Shown: in pieces, positions 1 through 9,658 of the stretch
Numbering within the stretch: position 1 is the stretch's first letter
How the letters are laid out: each line of letters opens with the position of its first letter
Source: Prevotella sp.
GTDB taxonomy: Bacteria > Bacteroidota > Bacteroidia > Bacteroidales > Bacteroidaceae
DNA length: 64,000 bases
Assembly: GCA_017623655.1 (NCBI GenBank)
Contig: JAGAON010000007.1
Location: forward strand, 186,001-250,000
Direction: 5' to 3'
The notes under the pieces: generated by a model
Seen by the model: the letters and a program-made list of their open reading frames with translations, nothing else
What the model was told of the DNA's origin: nothing
Databases searched by the model: none
Program-made: the position numbers and the translations under genes

Positions 1-43
1 TCGTGAAGTTATTTTTTATCTTGTTGTCTTTCTTGAAAGCCAT
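1..43 (-). CDS. rpoC: RNA polymerase beta' subunit, 5' end only
   Basis: Only the first 14 codons are inside the window; the gene continues beyond position 1. The start codon is at 43, 18 bp after the rpoB stop, and the visible N-terminus (MAFKKDNKIKNNFT) matches the usual start of Bacteroidetes RpoC, which begins MAFRKENKIK. The position directly after rpoB on the same strand supports the call. Too short to say more. Confidence 0.85.
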   Translation of the reverse strand, partial: MAFKKDNKIKNNFT

Positions 44-61
44 AGTTTTCGTTATTTATGA

Positions 62-3000
62 TTAATCAAGCTTTATGCTGAGACCCAAACCACGAAGCTC
101 GTGCAGCAGCACATTGAGAGATTCCGGTATGCCCGGTGTAGGCATGGAGTCGCCTTTGACGATTGCCTCGTAACTCTTGGAACGTCCCGTAACATCGTCA
201 GACTTGACGGTAAGGATTTCCTGAAGCACGTGGCTGGCACCGAATGCCTCGATGGCCCACACCTCCATCTCTCCGAAACGCTGACCGCCAAACTGTGCTT
301 TACCACCAAGCGGCTGCTGCGTAATGAGAGAGTAAGGACCGATGGAACGAGCGTGCATCTTGTCCTCTACCATGTGGCCGAGTTTCAAGAAGTATGTGAC
401 ACCCACCGTTGCAGGCTGGTCAAAACGCTCACCGGTCTCACCATCATAAAGGTGTGTGGAGCACAGGCGCGGCAAACCGGCCTTGTCCGTCCACTCCGAG
501 AGGTCTTCAAGTTTAGCGCCATCAAAGATTGGCGTGGAGAACTTAACACCCAACTTACGTCCGGCAGCACCGAGGATGGCCTCGAATATCTGGCCAAGGT
601 TCATACGTGAAGGCACGCCAAGAGGGTTAAGCACCAAATCCACGGGACGGCCATCTTCAAGGAACGGCATGTCTTCCTGACGAACAACCTTTGACACAAT
701 GCCCTTGTTACCGTGACGGCCGGCAAGTTTATCACCTACACCGATCTTACGTTTCTTGGCGATATATACCTTTGCCATCTGCAATACGCCGGAAGGAAGG
801 TCGTCACCGATTGTGATGGCGAACTTACGGCGCTTCAGCTCTGCGTCAAGCAGCTTGTACTTGCGGATATAATTCATGATAAGCATCTTGATAAGCTTAT
901 CCGTATGCTCGTCACCGGTCCAATTGCCTGACTGTACTCCGTCATATTCGAGGTTTGCAAGCATGGCGGCGGTGAACTTGCTGCCTTTCGTTATTACCTC
1001 CGCTCCTGTATAGTCCGTAACGCCGGCACATGTCTTGCCCTCGGTAAGGGTAAGGAGCTTGTCAACAAGGATTTCTTTCAGATCCTTGCCTTTTGCCTCG
1101 TATTCCTCGTCTATCTTTGCAAGGATTACCTTGTCCTGTTTCTTTGACTCACGTGTCTTGACGGCACGGGCAAAGAGTTTCTTGTCTATCACGACACCGG
1201 ACAAAGAAGGATTGGCTTTCAAGGAAGAGTCTTTCACGTCACCGGCCTTGTCGCCGAATATGGCACGCAGCAACTTCTCTTCCGGTGAAGGATCGCTCTC
1301 ACCCTTTGGCGAAATCTTGCCTATCATTATGTCACCCGGCTCAACGCGGGCACCGAGACGTATTATACCGTTTTCGTCCAAATCCCTTGTGGCATCCTCC
1401 GATACATTCGGTATGTCAGATGTCAGTTCCTCCATGCCACGCTTTGTCTCGCGGACATCAAGGGAGTACTCATCCACATGAACTGACGTGAGAACGTCAT
1501 CACGGACAATGCGCTCTGACAATACGATAGCGTCCTCATAGTTGTAGCCCTTCCATGGCATATAAGCCACAAGGAGGTTACGGCCGAGAGCCAACTCGCC
1601 ATTCTCCGTGGCATAACCTTCCGTGAGAATATCACCGGCCTTAACACGCTGGCCTTTGTCGCAAATCGGACGGAGGTCAATGGTCATGTTCTGGTTGGTA
1701 CGACGGAACTTGGGAATACGGTATTCCTTTATGGCAGGCTCAAAACTTACGAACTCCTCATCCTCTGTGCGGTCATAGAGAATACGGATGGTCGTAGCGT
1801 CAACATATTCTATGATACCGTCACCTTCCGCCGTTATCATAGTACGTGAGTCCTCACATACCTGACGCTCCAAGCCTGTACCGACAATAGGCGCGTCATT
1901 GTGAAGCAGCGGTACTGCCTGACGCATCATGTTACATCCCATCAACGCACGGTGACCGTCATCATGCTCAAGGAACGGAATAAGACCGGCGGAAACAGAA
2001 GCTATCTGCTGCGGAGAGACGTCCATAAGATCCACTTCTGACGGTGGAACAACAGGGAAGTCTGCCTTCTCGCGGCACTTAACCACATCGCGAACAAACT
2101 TGCCGTCATCCTGCAACGGCGCATTGCCTTGGCCTATAATATGCGTCTCCTCCTCTTCCGCCGTGAGATATACAACATGATCATTGTCAAGATCCACAAC
2201 ACCATCATTCACCTTACGGTATGGTGTTTCAATGAAACCAAGATCATTAATCTGGGCGAACATACAGAGAGAGGATATCAATCCGATGTTTGGTCCTTCC
2301 GGTGACTCGATAGGACAAAGACGGCCATAATGGGTGTAGTGTACGTCACGCACCTCAAAACCTGCACGCTCACGTGAAAGTCCGCCGGGACCCAATGCCG
2401 AAAGACGACGCTTGTGTGTCACCTCCGCCAACGGGTTGGTCTGGTCCATGAACTGTGAGAGAGGATTGGTACCGAAGAATGAGTTGATTACACTCGAAAT
2501 GGTCTTGGCATTGATAAGGTCCGTAGGTGTGAACACCTCATTGTCACGCACGTTCATACGCTCACGGATAGTGCGGCTCATACGTGAGAGACCTATCGAG
2601 AACTGGTTAGCCAGTTGCTCGCCGACTGTACGCACACGACGGTTTGACAAGTGGTCAATATCATCTACCGTAGCATTGCTGTTAATGAGCTGTATGAGAT
2701 ACTTGATAATCTCAATGATGTCCTCCTTTGTCAGGATACGCACATCCATGCCCGTGTCAAGACCAAGTTTCTTGTTGATGCGATAGCGGCCGACCTCACC
2801 CAAGTCATAACGCTTGTCGGAGAAGAAAAGGTTTTGTATCACCTCACGTGCACTTGCCTCGTCCGCCGGGTCAGCATTACGAAGCTGACGGTATATATAA
2901 TACACAGCCTCTTTCTCTGAGTTTGACGTATCCTTGGCCAGCGTATTGAAAATAATTCCATATTTGGAGGCACTGTCCTCATTCTTGTGAAGAAGGATGG

Positions 3001-3874
3001 TTGACTGCTCACTATCAAGAATATCCTGTATGTTATCCTCGGTTATCACAGTCTCGCGCTGCATGAGAATCTCGTTGCGCTCCAGAGAAACGACCTCACC
3101 CGTATCTTCATCAACAAAGTCCTCAGACCATGTCTTCATTATGTGTGCGGCAAGTGTGCGGCCGATAGCTTCTTTAAGATTCTTCTTTGTGACTTTCAAC
3201 TCTTCCGCAAGGTCAAAAATCTGAAGAATGTCTTTATCTTTCTCGAAACCGATAGCACGCAACAGCGTAGTCACGGGCAATTTCTTCTTACGGTCAATGT
3301 AAGCATACATCACATTGTTGATGTCCGTGGCAAATTCTATCCATGAGCCCTTGAAAGGAATAATGCGCGCACTGTAAAGCACAGAGCCATTAGCATGGAT
3401 GCCTTGTCCGAAGAACACACCCGGTGAACGGTGCAACTGTGACACGACGACACGCTCGGCACCATTTATGATAAAGGTACCATTATTTGTCATGTATGGA
3501 ATAGTCCCCAAGAACACATCAGAAATGATTGTCTCAAAATCGGTGTGATCCTCATCGGTACAATACAATTTCATCTTTGCCTTCATCGGAACACTGTAAG
3601 TAAGGCCACGCTCAAGGCACTCCTCTATCGAATAACGGGGAGGGTCAATGAAATAGTCCAAAAACTCAAGGACAAAATGATTACGTGTGTCCGCAATAGG
3701 GAAGTTCTCGGCGAATACCCTATACAGGCCATCATTCTTGCGTTCCTCCGGAGGTGTGTCCAACTGGAGAAAATCACGGAACGACTTCAACTGCACGTCA
3801 AGAAAATCCGGATAAGGCATCGGATTCTTCACGTGTGCGAAGTTTATTCTGTTTTCAACATTTTTAGATGTCAT
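62..3874 (-). CDS. rpoB: DNA-directed RNA polymerase beta subunit
   Basis: Catalytic core subunit of RNA polymerase, 1270 residues, the usual length in Bacteroidetes. The protein runs from an N-terminal stretch containing [12 protein letters not shown] to the canonical C-terminus with GLGLSIKLD, so it is complete. The rifampicin pocket near residues 470-500 reads [20 protein letters not shown]; the Asp, His, Arg and Ser positions commonly changed in resistant strains all look wild type. It follows rplL after an unusually long 278 bp spacer with a hairpin (4018-4050) and precedes rpoC by 18 bp. It is transcribed with the ribosomal protein genes upstream. Identification is secure. Confidence 0.99.
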   Translation of the reverse strand: MTSKNVENRINFAHVKNPMPYPDFLDVQLKSFRDFLQLDTPPEERKNDGLYRVFAENFPIADTRNHFVLEFLDYFIDPPRYSIEECLERGLTYSVPMKAKMKLYCTDEDHTDFETIISDVFLGTIPYMTNNGTFIINGAERVVVSQLHRSPGVFFGQGIHANGSVLYSARIIPFKGSWIEFATDINNVMYAYIDRKKKLPVTTLLRAIGFEKDKDILQIFDLAEELKVTKKNLKEAIGRTLAAHIMKTWSEDFVDEDTGEVVSLERNEILMQRETVITEDNIQDILDSEQSTILLHKNEDSASKYGIIFNTLAKDTSNSEKEAVYYIYRQLRNADPADEASAREVIQNLFFSDKRYDLGEVGRYRINKKLGLDTGMDVRILTKEDIIEIIKYLIQLINSNATVDDIDHLSNRRVRTVGEQLANQFSIGLSRMSRTIRERMNVRDNEVFTPTDLINAKTISSVINSFFGTNPLSQFMDQTNPLAEVTHKRRLSALGPGGLSRERAGFEVRDVHYTHYGRLCPIESPEGPNIGLISSLCMFAQINDLGFIETPYRKVNDGVVDLDNDHVVYLTAEEEETHIIGQGNAPLQDDGKFVRDVVKCREKADFPVVPPSEVDLMDVSPQQIASVSAGLIPFLEHDDGHRALMGCNMMRQAVPLLHNDAPIVGTGLERQVCEDSRTMITAEGDGIIEYVDATTIRILYDRTEDEEFVSFEPAIKEYRIPKFRRTNQNMTIDLRPICDKGQRVKAGDILTEGYATENGELALGRNLLVAYMPWKGYNYEDAIVLSERIVRDDVLTSVHVDEYSLDVRETKRGMEELTSDIPNVSEDATRDLDENGIIRLGARVEPGDIMIGKISPKGESDPSPEEKLLRAIFGDKAGDVKDSSLKANPSLSGVVIDKKLFARAVKTRESKKQDKVILAKIDEEYEAKGKDLKEILVDKLLTLTEGKTCAGVTDYTGAEVITKGSKFTAAMLANLEYDGVQSGNWTGDEHTDKLIKMLIMNYIRKYKLLDAELKRRKFAITIGDDLPSGVLQMAKVYIAKKRKIGVGDKLAGRHGNKGIVSKVVRQEDMPFLEDGRPVDLVLNPLGVPSRMNLGQIFEAILGAAGRKLGVKFSTPIFDGAKLEDLSEWTDKAGLPRLCSTHLYDGETGERFDQPATVGVTYFLKLGHMVEDKMHARSIGPYSLITQQPLGGKAQFGGQRFGEMEVWAIEAFGASHVLQEILTVKSDDVTGRSKSYEAIVKGDSMPTPGIPESLNVLLHELRGLGLSIKLD

Positions 3875-4017
3875 GCTTTATAATAATAAGTATGATAGTT
3901 TTAGTATCTTTTCCCTTTCTAACTCTTGCCTTTACCGGATTCCCCCGGTTTCATAATGCTGCAACATAACCACAGAAAAATATTTTCTTAATAATGGCAG
4001 CATAATAGACACAATAA

Positions 4018-4050
4018 GGTTAGGACCTGCCTACTTGGTAGATCCTAACC
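4018..4050 (-). promoter_or_regulatory. Hairpin in the rplL-rpoB spacer, possible attenuator
   Basis: A 10-bp stem (GGTTAGGATC against GGTCCTAACC with one mismatch) encloses about 13 nt in the 278 bp between rplL and rpoB. No T-run follows on the coding (minus) strand, so it is not a classical terminator. Many bacteria place an attenuator or RNA-processing site between L12 and the beta subunit; that role here is inference from position. Confidence 0.4.
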
Positions 4051-4152
4051 ATTTTGTTTCATTTCTAACGTCAGGCCCGAGAACATTATCGAGCCCTCAT
4101 GCCCGGAAAGTACTTCATCGTCTTTCCGCGGCCAAGCGTCATCAAGCCGGAA

Positions 4153-4530
4153 TTACTTGAGCTCAACAACAGCTCCAGCCTCCTCGATAGCCTTCTTCAA
4201 GTTCTCAGCCTCTGCCTTAGAGAGACCCTCCTTGATAGTAGAAGGTGCACCGTCAACGAGTTCCTTAGCTTCCTTCAGACCAAGGCCACAAGCCTCCTTA
4301 ACGGCCTTTACAACCTGAAGCTTTGCAGCGCCTGCCTCTTTCAGGACTACATCGAAAGAGTCCTTCTCAGCAGCAGCCTCTGCACCTGCAGCAGCAGGAG
4401 CGGCAGCAACAGCAACAGCTGCGGCAGCTGGCTCAATACCATACTCGTCCTTGAGGACCTGAGCGAGTTCATTTACTTCCTTTACGGTGAGGTTCACGAG
4501 TTCCTCTGCGATAGCTTTAATATCTGCCAT
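4153..4530 (-). CDS. rplL: 50S ribosomal protein L7/L12
   Basis: Stalk protein of the large ribosomal subunit that recruits translational GTPases, 125 residues as expected. It has the N-terminal dimerisation segment (residues 1-33), an alanine-rich hinge near 35-55 and a C-terminal domain with the conserved [15 protein letters not shown] stretch. It follows rplJ by 104 bp on the same strand and precedes rpoB, the standard order. The spacer before rpoB can form a hairpin. The start ATG at 4530 gives the normal N-terminus. Identification is secure. Confidence 0.98.
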   Translation of the reverse strand: MADIKAIAEELVNLTVKEVNELAQVLKDEYGIEPAAAAVAVAAAPAAAGAEAAAEKDSFDVVLKEAGAAKLQVVKAVKEACGLGLKEAKELVDGAPSTIKEGLSKAEAENLKKAIEEAGAVVELK

Positions 4531-4634
4531 TTTTATATAAAAATTTAATTTTGTTTATACTTTTGTTTATAAATTATTTTATAGGCGTAATCTTCAACAA
4601 GCCAACCAATCAGGCCGCTTGCTCAACATCACTT

Positions 4635-5150
4635 TTACTCAGCACGCTCTCCAAGTGTCTGGAGAAGGCCGTGGATTGTACCAGAACCAGACTGCAGTGC
4701 AGAAACAACGTTCTTTGCCGGAGACTGGAGCAGTGCGATAACGTCTGCAATAAGCTCGTTCTTGCTCTTGAGGGCAGCGAGTTCCGCAAGTTTGTCAGCA
4801 CCGATGAAAATGCTTTCCTCAGCATAGGCTGCTTTAAGAGAAGGATTGGCATCCTTATACTCCTTCAACAACTTCGCAGGCTGATTCGCAGTCTGCGTGA
4901 ACATTACAGCAGTATTGCCTTTGAGGCAATCGTAAAGCGCAGTGTAATCTTTCTCTGCGGCATCCAAAGCCTTTATCAGCAGTTTGTTCTTCACTACAAC
5001 TGCCTTTATTTCGCTTTGGAAAGCTTTGCGGCGGAAGTCACTGGTAGCCTTAGCGTCCATACCTGTCACATCTACGAGATAGAAGTGCGGGTACTGGCTG
5101 ATAAGTTCACCAAGCTTGGAGATGATAGTATCTTTTACTTCTTTTTTCAT
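4635..5150 (-). CDS. rplJ: 50S ribosomal protein L10
   Basis: Base of the L10-L12 ribosomal stalk, 171 residues, usual length. The N-terminal rRNA-binding half contains DFRRKAF and VVKNKLLIKAL, which are typical L10 signatures, and the C-terminal helix that binds L12 dimers follows. It lies 18 bp after rplA and 104 bp before rplL. In other bacteria the L10-L12 complex represses its own mRNA; no specific binding site was identified here. Confidence 0.97.
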   Translation of the reverse strand: MKKEVKDTIISKLGELISQYPHFYLVDVTGMDAKATSDFRRKAFQSEIKAVVVKNKLLIKALDAAEKDYTALYDCLKGNTAVMFTQTANQPAKLLKEYKDANPSLKAAYAEESIFIGADKLAELAALKSKNELIADVIALLQSPAKNVVSALQSGSGTIHGLLQTLGERAE

Positions 5151-5168
5151 TTTACAAAACTTTTAGAG

Positions 5169-5861
5169 TTAATCGGCTGATTTAGGATCAATCTTGATAC
5201 CCTTACTCATTGTGCTTGAAATAAAGATACTCTTGATGTATGTACCCTTAGCAGCAGCTGGTTTCAGTTTGATAACTGTCGCGATAAACTCCTTCACGTT
5301 TCCGGCGATAGCCTTTGCATCCATGGAGACTTTGCCAACAGAAGTGTGGATAATACCGGTCTTGTCAACCTTGAAATCTATCTTACCCTGCTTAACTTCC
5401 TTGACAGCCTTTGCGACATCCATTGTCACTGTGCCACTCTTCGGGTTTGGCATAAGTCCGCGAGGACCGAGTATGCGGCCGATAGGACCAATCTTACCCA
5501 TGCAAGAAGGCATTGTAATAATGACATCAACATCTGTCCAACCACCCTTGATCTTCTCGATATACTCGTCAAGACCAACATAGTCGGCACCAGCTTCTTT
5601 TGCAGCAGCTTCCTGATCAGGAGTACAGAGTGCAAGCACGCGTGTAACCTTACCGGTACCGTTAGGAAGGCTCACAACGCCACGAACCATCTGGTTTGCC
5701 TTACGGGGGTCAACACCAAGACGAACGTCAACATCGACAGAAGCGTCAAACTTTGTTGTTGTGATTTCCTTCACAAGAGTAGCAGCCTCATCAATAGTAT
5801 AAAGCTTACCCTGCTCAACCTTGTCGGCTACTGCTTTTTGATTTTTTGTCAGTTTACTCAT
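5169..5861 (-). CDS. rplA: 50S ribosomal protein L1
   Basis: Large-subunit protein of the L1 stalk, 230 residues. Recognisable L1 segments include [19 protein letters not shown] in the N-terminal half and the middle stretch [20 protein letters not shown], which is close to invariant in the family. It follows rplK by 119 bp and precedes rplJ by 18 bp. L1 represses the L11-L1 transcript in other bacteria; regulation here is not visible beyond a weak hairpin in the rplK leader. Confidence 0.98.
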   Translation of the reverse strand: MSKLTKNQKAVADKVEQGKLYTIDEAATLVKEITTTKFDASVDVDVRLGVDPRKANQMVRGVVSLPNGTGKVTRVLALCTPDQEAAAKEAGADYVGLDEYIEKIKGGWTDVDVIITMPSCMGKIGPIGRILGPRGLMPNPKSGTVTMDVAKAVKEVKQGKIDFKVDKTGIIHTSVGKVSMDAKAIAGNVKEFIATVIKLKPAAAKGTYIKSIFISSTMSKGIKIDPKSAD

Positions 5862-5980
5862 TTGTTTTTGAAGTTTTTCGGTACAAGCGGTGTTATAACT
5901 GTCTCATGTAAATGAACAAACAATTTTCCACCTCCCGGAAATGTTAAATAATCAGCGGACAATATTCGCCTTACCGCTTA

Positions 5981-6418
5981 CTATTCGGGGAAATCACCTT
6001 TCACGGTGATACCCATGCTGCGTGCCGTACCGGCGATCTGCTTCATGGCAGACTCGATAGTAAAGCAATTCAGATCTTTCAACTTATCCTCTGCAATAGC
6101 ACGAACCTGATCCCATGTAATCTCGGCAACCTTGTTACGGTTAGGAGATGCGGAACCGGACTTGATCTTTGCTACTTCCTTAAGCTGCACGGCAGCAGGA
6201 GAAGTCTTGATTATAAAATCAAAAGATTTGTCAGCATAGTAAGTTATAACAACAGGAAGGACCTTGCCAGCCTTATCCTGGGTACGAGCATTAAACTCCT
6301 TGCAGAAGCCCATAATGTTGATACCCTTAGAACCCAATGCAGGTCCTACCGGAGGAGAAGGATTGGCAGCGCCACCCTTAATTTGTAATTTGAGTTGTCC
6401 AACAACTTCTTTAGCCAT
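5981..6418 (-). CDS. rplK: 50S ribosomal protein L11
   Basis: Large-subunit protein at the GTPase-associated centre, 145 residues. The conserved N-terminal segment [20 protein letters not shown] and the C-terminal GTARSMGI stretch are diagnostic. It lies between nusG (183 bp upstream) and rplA (119 bp downstream). The nusG-rplK spacer can form a 7-bp hairpin at 6458-6488 (GGGTTAA with TTAACCC); whether this is an autogenous control site is unknown. Confidence 0.98.
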   Translation of the reverse strand: MAKEVVGQLKLQIKGGAANPSPPVGPALGSKGINIMGFCKEFNARTQDKAGKVLPVVITYYADKSFDFIIKTSPAAVQLKEVAKIKSGSASPNRNKVAEITWDQVRAIAEDKLKDLNCFTIESAMKQIAGTARSMGITVKGDFPE

Positions 6419-6601
6419 CTTTGTTGTTAATAATTATAAAGTTAATTATAGGAAAAGGGGTTAATGGAAGCATTATTTTTGTTAACCCGCAATTCTTTCT
6501 TTGGCTGTAAACAACTGCAAGAATCCCCAAAAGGTTTCCCACAGTTGCATATCTTTATACCTTTTATATTATATAAGGTAACACTTTCTAAATTAAAAGA
6601 C

Positions 6602-7147
6602 TTACCCCTCTTTTTCCACTTGCATGAAGTTCAATTCCAAAGGAGTGTTTCTACCGAAAATCTTAACAACGACTTTCAATGTTCGCTTTTCATTGTTAAT
6701 AGCCTCTATCACTCCACTGAATCCGGAGAACGGGCCATCGGTAACCTTAACCGTCTCGTCAACCATAAACGGTATCTCCATCTCCTCCACAAGTTCCGTA
6801 TCCTCCGCAGCACCAATCATACGATTAATATCCTGCTGACGTACAGGCGTAGGATCATCAAGTCCGCCAAGAAAACCCAAACAGTTAGGCATAAAACGTA
6901 AGGTATGCGCGGTATCACCAATAAGGTTCGCCTCCACGAAGAGATACCCCGGAAGAGCAACCTTTTCCTTAACAACACGCTTGCCATTACGCAAAGCGGC
7001 ATGTTTCTCCATCGGCAAAAGCACCTGGGACACATTCTGCGCCAACTGCGGATTGTGACTGCATTCAGTCTCGATATACTCTTTCAGCTTTGCTTCCTTT
7101 CCGCTCACGGAACGCATAGCATACCATTTCATTCCTTTCTCTGCCAT
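6602..7147 (-). CDS. nusG: Transcription termination/antitermination factor NusG
   Basis: RNA polymerase elongation factor that links transcription to Rho or the ribosome. The 181-residue protein has the NGN domain (about residues 7-115, starting KWYAMRSVSGKE) and a C-terminal KOW domain (about 125-165, with VTDGPFSGFSGVIE). Its start is 8 bp after the secE stop, so the two are co-transcribed. This is the housekeeping copy in its standard secE-nusG-rplK setting rather than a specialised NusG paralog. Confidence 0.97.
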   Translation of the reverse strand: MAEKGMKWYAMRSVSGKEAKLKEYIETECSHNPQLAQNVSQVLLPMEKHAALRNGKRVVKEKVALPGYLFVEANLIGDTAHTLRFMPNCLGFLGGLDDPTPVRQQDINRMIGAAEDTELVEEMEIPFMVDETVKVTDGPFSGFSGVIEAINNEKRTLKVVVKIFGRNTPLELNFMQVEKEG

Positions 7148-7155
7148 GTTTTCGA

Positions 7156-7344
7156 TTAGTTAGGATAAATCGAGCTCATTACGAATTTGAAGACAGAGTC
7201 CATACAAAAGACTATTATCGCTATAACAAGCGAAGCACACAACACTACCATAGCGGAGTGTGTGAGCTGTGCGCGAGTAGGCCAGGTAGTCTTATGTGCA
7301 AGCTCCTCATAGCAAGCCTTGCAATAATTTACTATCTTGTTCAT
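7156..7344 (-). CDS. secE: Preprotein translocase subunit SecE
   Basis: Small essential component of the SecYEG inner-membrane channel. The 62-residue protein has a short amphipathic N-terminus (NYCKACYEELAHKTTWPTR, matching the conserved region with the W-P-T motif) and a single membrane span at about residues 30-52. It lies just after tRNA-Trp and 8 bp before nusG, the classical arrangement. Confidence 0.95.
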   Translation of the reverse strand: MNKIVNYCKACYEELAHKTTWPTRAQLTHSAMVVLCASLVIAIIVFCMDSVFKFVMSSIYPN

Positions 7345-7361
7345 ATTGATTTTTCTTTTAG

Positions 7362-7434
7362 CACGGGATGAGCGGCTCGAACGCCCGACACCTGGTTTTG
7401 GAGACCAGTGCTCTACCGACTGAGCTAATCCCGT
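7362..7434 (-). tRNA. tRNA-Trp (CCA anticodon)
   Basis: A 73-nt cloverleaf on the minus strand: acceptor ACGGGAT/ATCCCGT, D-loop region AGCTCAGTCGGTAGAGC, anticodon arm CTGGT-CTCCAAA-ACCAG with anticodon CCA, and T-loop GTTCGAGCC. No CCA tail is encoded. It sits between tuf and secE, its usual place in many bacteria. Confidence 0.97.
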
Positions 7435-7440
7435 ATAAAA

Positions 7441-7478
7441 GTGCCGGGCGAAAGTTTAGTTTCACAGCCGCCCGGCAC
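7441..7478 (-). terminator. Hairpin between tuf and tRNA-Trp
   Basis: A perfect 10-bp GC-rich stem (GTGCCGGGCG with CGCCCGGCAC) and an 18-nt loop follow the tuf stop codon; a short TTTTATA follows on the coding strand. It is probably a weak intrinsic terminator or a processing site that separates tuf mRNA from tRNA-Trp. Confidence 0.65.
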
Positions 7479-7497
7479 TATATGTATATCCAAGGAA

Positions 7498-8685
7498 TTA
7501 ATCCTCGTAAACCTCTGTAATCTGGCCAGAGCCTACGGTACGGCCACCCTCACGGATAGCGAAGCGGAGACCCACGTTAAGAGCAACAGCATAGATAAGC
7601 TCAACTGTTATCTCTACGTTATCGCCAGGCATTACCATCTCAACACCTGCCGGGAGAGAAATCTCACCTGTGCAGTCCATAGTGCGGAGATAGAACTGTG
7701 GACGATACTTATTTCCGAATGGAGTGTGACGGCCACCCTCTTCCTTCTTCAGTACATAGATAGAAGCCTTGAACTTCTTGAACGGCTTAACCTGTCCCGG
7801 ATGGCAGAGAACCATACCACGCTTGATTTCAGACTTGTCAACGCCACGGAGGAGAAGACCGACATTGTCACCTGCCTGACCCTCGTCAAGAATCTTACGG
7901 AACATCTCAACGCCTGTCACAACAGACTTCTTATCCTCACCAAGACCGAGGATTTCAACCTCGTCACCTACATGGATACGACCTGTCTCGATACGGCCGG
8001 TAGCAACAGTACCACGACCTGTAATAGAGAACACGTCCTCTACCGGCATAAGGAATGGTTTGTCAAGGTCACGCGGAGGATCCTGAATCCATGTATCACA
8101 AGCATCCATAAGTTCCATAACCTTATCCTCCCACTTCTCTACGCCGTTAAGAGCACCGAGTGCAGAACCGCGGATGATAGGAGTGTTGTCGCCATCAAAC
8201 TCGTACTGGTCAAGAAGCTCACGCATCTCCATCTCAACGAGTTCAAGCATTTCCTCATCATCAACCATATCACACTTATTGAGGAATACAACAAGGCGAG
8301 GAACGTTCACCTGACGAGCGAGAAGTACGTGCTCACGTGTCTGAGGCATAGGACCGTCAGTAGCGGCAACCACGATAATAGCACCATCCATCTGAGCGGC
8401 ACCTGTCACCATGTTCTTCACATAGTCGGCGTGTCCCGGACAGTCAACGTGAGCATAGTGACGGTTAGCCGTCTGATACTCTACGTGCGCAGTGTTAATT
8501 GTAATACCGCGCTCTTTCTCTTCTGGAGCATTATCAATCTGATCGAAAGACTTAATCTCTGAGAGACCTTTCTTTGCGAGAACGGTCGTGATAGCAGCTG
8601 TCAGAGTAGTCTTACCGTGGTCAACGTGACCAATGGTACCAATGTTTACGTGCACCTTGTCACGTACGAAATTCTCTTTTGCCAT
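7498..8685 (-). CDS. tuf: Elongation factor Tu
   Basis: GTPase that delivers aminoacyl-tRNA to the ribosome; 395 residues, full length. The G motifs are intact: GHVDHGKT (about residues 19-26), DCPGHADY (about 81-88) and NKCDMVDD (about 136-143). Beta-barrel domains 2 and 3 follow, including the RTMDCTGE and [10 protein letters not shown] segments. It is flanked by tRNA-Thr upstream and tRNA-Trp downstream, and a strong hairpin follows the stop codon. Only one tuf copy lies in this window. Confidence 0.99.
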   Translation of the reverse strand: MAKENFVRDKVHVNIGTIGHVDHGKTTLTAAITTVLAKKGLSEIKSFDQIDNAPEEKERGITINTAHVEYQTANRHYAHVDCPGHADYVKNMVTGAAQMDGAIIVVAATDGPMPQTREHVLLARQVNVPRLVVFLNKCDMVDDEEMLELVEMEMRELLDQYEFDGDNTPIIRGSALGALNGVEKWEDKVMELMDACDTWIQDPPRDLDKPFLMPVEDVFSITGRGTVATGRIETGRIHVGDEVEILGLGEDKKSVVTGVEMFRKILDEGQAGDNVGLLLRGVDKSEIKRGMVLCHPGQVKPFKKFKASIYVLKKEEGGRHTPFGNKYRPQFYLRTMDCTGEISLPAGVEMVMPGDNVEITVELIYAVALNVGLRFAIREGGRTVGSGQITEVYED

Positions 8686-8763
8686 TGTTTTTCTTTTTTA
8701 TAGTTGTGATTTTTACTTTTGAAATATTATTAGAAGTAAACCTTCATAATAAAGAATTGCCTG

Positions 8764-8835
<72 letters not shown>

Positions 8836-8853
8836 ATCGACATTTCCTAATGG

Positions 8854-8926
8854 AGCGGAAAACGGGGCTCAAACCCGCGACCCCCAGCTTGGAAGGCTAG
8901 TGCTCTATCAACTGAGCTATTTCCGC
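8854..8926 (-). tRNA. tRNA-Gly (TCC anticodon)
   Basis: 73-nt cloverleaf on the minus strand: acceptor GCGGAAA/TTTTCCGC, anticodon loop CTTCCAA giving anticodon TCC, and T-loop GTTTGAGCC. Only 18 bp separate it from tRNA-Thr(GGT), so they are clearly one transcript. Confidence 0.97.
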
Positions 8927-9024
8927 AGAAAAATTTTGCGAAGACGTTGCTTCTTTGCTTTCTCAAAAACATCATGGGAATACCATAAAAACAAGCGTTT
9001 CCGCAAACTATCGATTTGTATAGG

Positions 9025-9107
9025 TGGGTAGTGATGGATTCGAACCACCGAAGTCGAAAGACAGCAGATTTACAGTCTGCCCCATTTGGCCACTCTGGTA
9101 ACTACCC
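9025..9107 (-). tRNA. tRNA-Tyr (GTA anticodon)
   Basis: 83-nt class II tRNA with a long variable arm on the minus strand: acceptor GGGTAGT/ACTACCC, anticodon arm GCAGA-CTGTAAA-TCTGC with anticodon GTA, and T-loop GTTCGAATC. Confidence 0.97.
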
Positions 9108-9174
9108 TTCAATTATGCGTCCCTTCACTTACAAGAGATTTCCCTTTTCGTAACTTCCGCTCGTCTTCCGAGGG

Positions 9175-9248
9175 AGCCTCTTGTCGGATTCGAACCAACG
9201 ACCCCGAGATTACAAATCACGTGCTCTGGCCAACTGAGCTAAAGAGGC
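9175..9248 (-). tRNA. tRNA-Thr (TGT anticodon)
   Basis: 74-nt cloverleaf on the minus strand: acceptor GCCTCTT/AAGAGGC, anticodon loop TTTGTAA giving anticodon TGT, and T-loop GTTCGAATC. The anticodon stem (CGTGA against TCTCG) has a T-T mismatch at its middle pair, otherwise it is regular. It is the first gene after the promoter at 9304-9335. Confidence 0.95.
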
Positions 9249-9303
9249 ATGCCGTTTTGCATTCGAAAGACATCGCTTGGGACATCATTTTTGATTTCGG
9301 TTG

Positions 9304-9335
9304 CAAAGGTACGCATAATTTCTCAAACCACCAAA
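9304..9335 (-). promoter_or_regulatory. Bacteroidetes-type promoter for the tRNA-tuf cluster
   Basis: On the minus strand the -33 element TTTG (9332-9335) and the -7 element TACCTTTG (9304-9311, fitting TAnnTTTG) are separated by 20 nt, the consensus spacing for the Bacteroidetes primary sigma factor. It lies 56 bp upstream of tRNA-Thr(TGT) and downstream of hpf. Confidence 0.8.
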
Positions 9336-9352
9336 TATTTTGGAAAGTTTTT

Positions 9353-9652
9353 TTAATAATTCCTCGATTTTTCTTTCAATTTCGTCACCTTAACCTTCAA
9401 AGCGTCCACGCAAAGATCTATTGCCTCTTCAAAAGTGTCGCAGGTTTTCTCCACGAACTGCGTTCCGCCGGGTACTACCGCCGTAAGACTTGCTGTCTTG
9501 TTCATGGCGGTCTGAGGTTTGACGACTTTAAGTTGCACCTCTACTTTCTGTATATCTTCGTAAGACTTGGCGAGCTTTTCCACCTTTTTAGTGATAAACT
9601 CTTGTAATTTTTCCGTTGCGTCAAAGCGTAGCGCCTGAATTTTGATTTCCAT
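9353..9652 (-). CDS. hpf: Ribosome hibernation-promoting factor, short form
   Basis: Binds the decoding region of idle ribosomes in stationary phase. At 99 residues it is the short form (HPF/RaiA type), without the C-terminal dimerisation domain of long HPF. The beta-alpha-beta fold start MEIKIQALRFDATEKLQEFI and the later KVEVQLKVVKPQ fit the family. It starts 6 bp after the recombinase gene ends, so the two are probably co-transcribed, a linkage common in Bacteroidetes. Confidence 0.88.
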   Translation of the reverse strand: MEIKIQALRFDATEKLQEFITKKVEKLAKSYEDIQKVEVQLKVVKPQTAMNKTASLTAVVPGGTQFVEKTCDTFEEAIDLCVDALKVKVTKLKEKSRNY

Positions 9653-9658
9653 AGTTAT

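Noticed and set aside
4099..4548. Plus-strand open frame over rplL
   Set aside because: Antisense to rplL and shaped by its Ala/Glu codons; not a gene.
7441..8562. 373-codon plus-strand open frame opposite tuf
   Set aside because: A shadow of the strongly biased tuf codons; no recognisable protein and it spans the tuf terminator hairpin.
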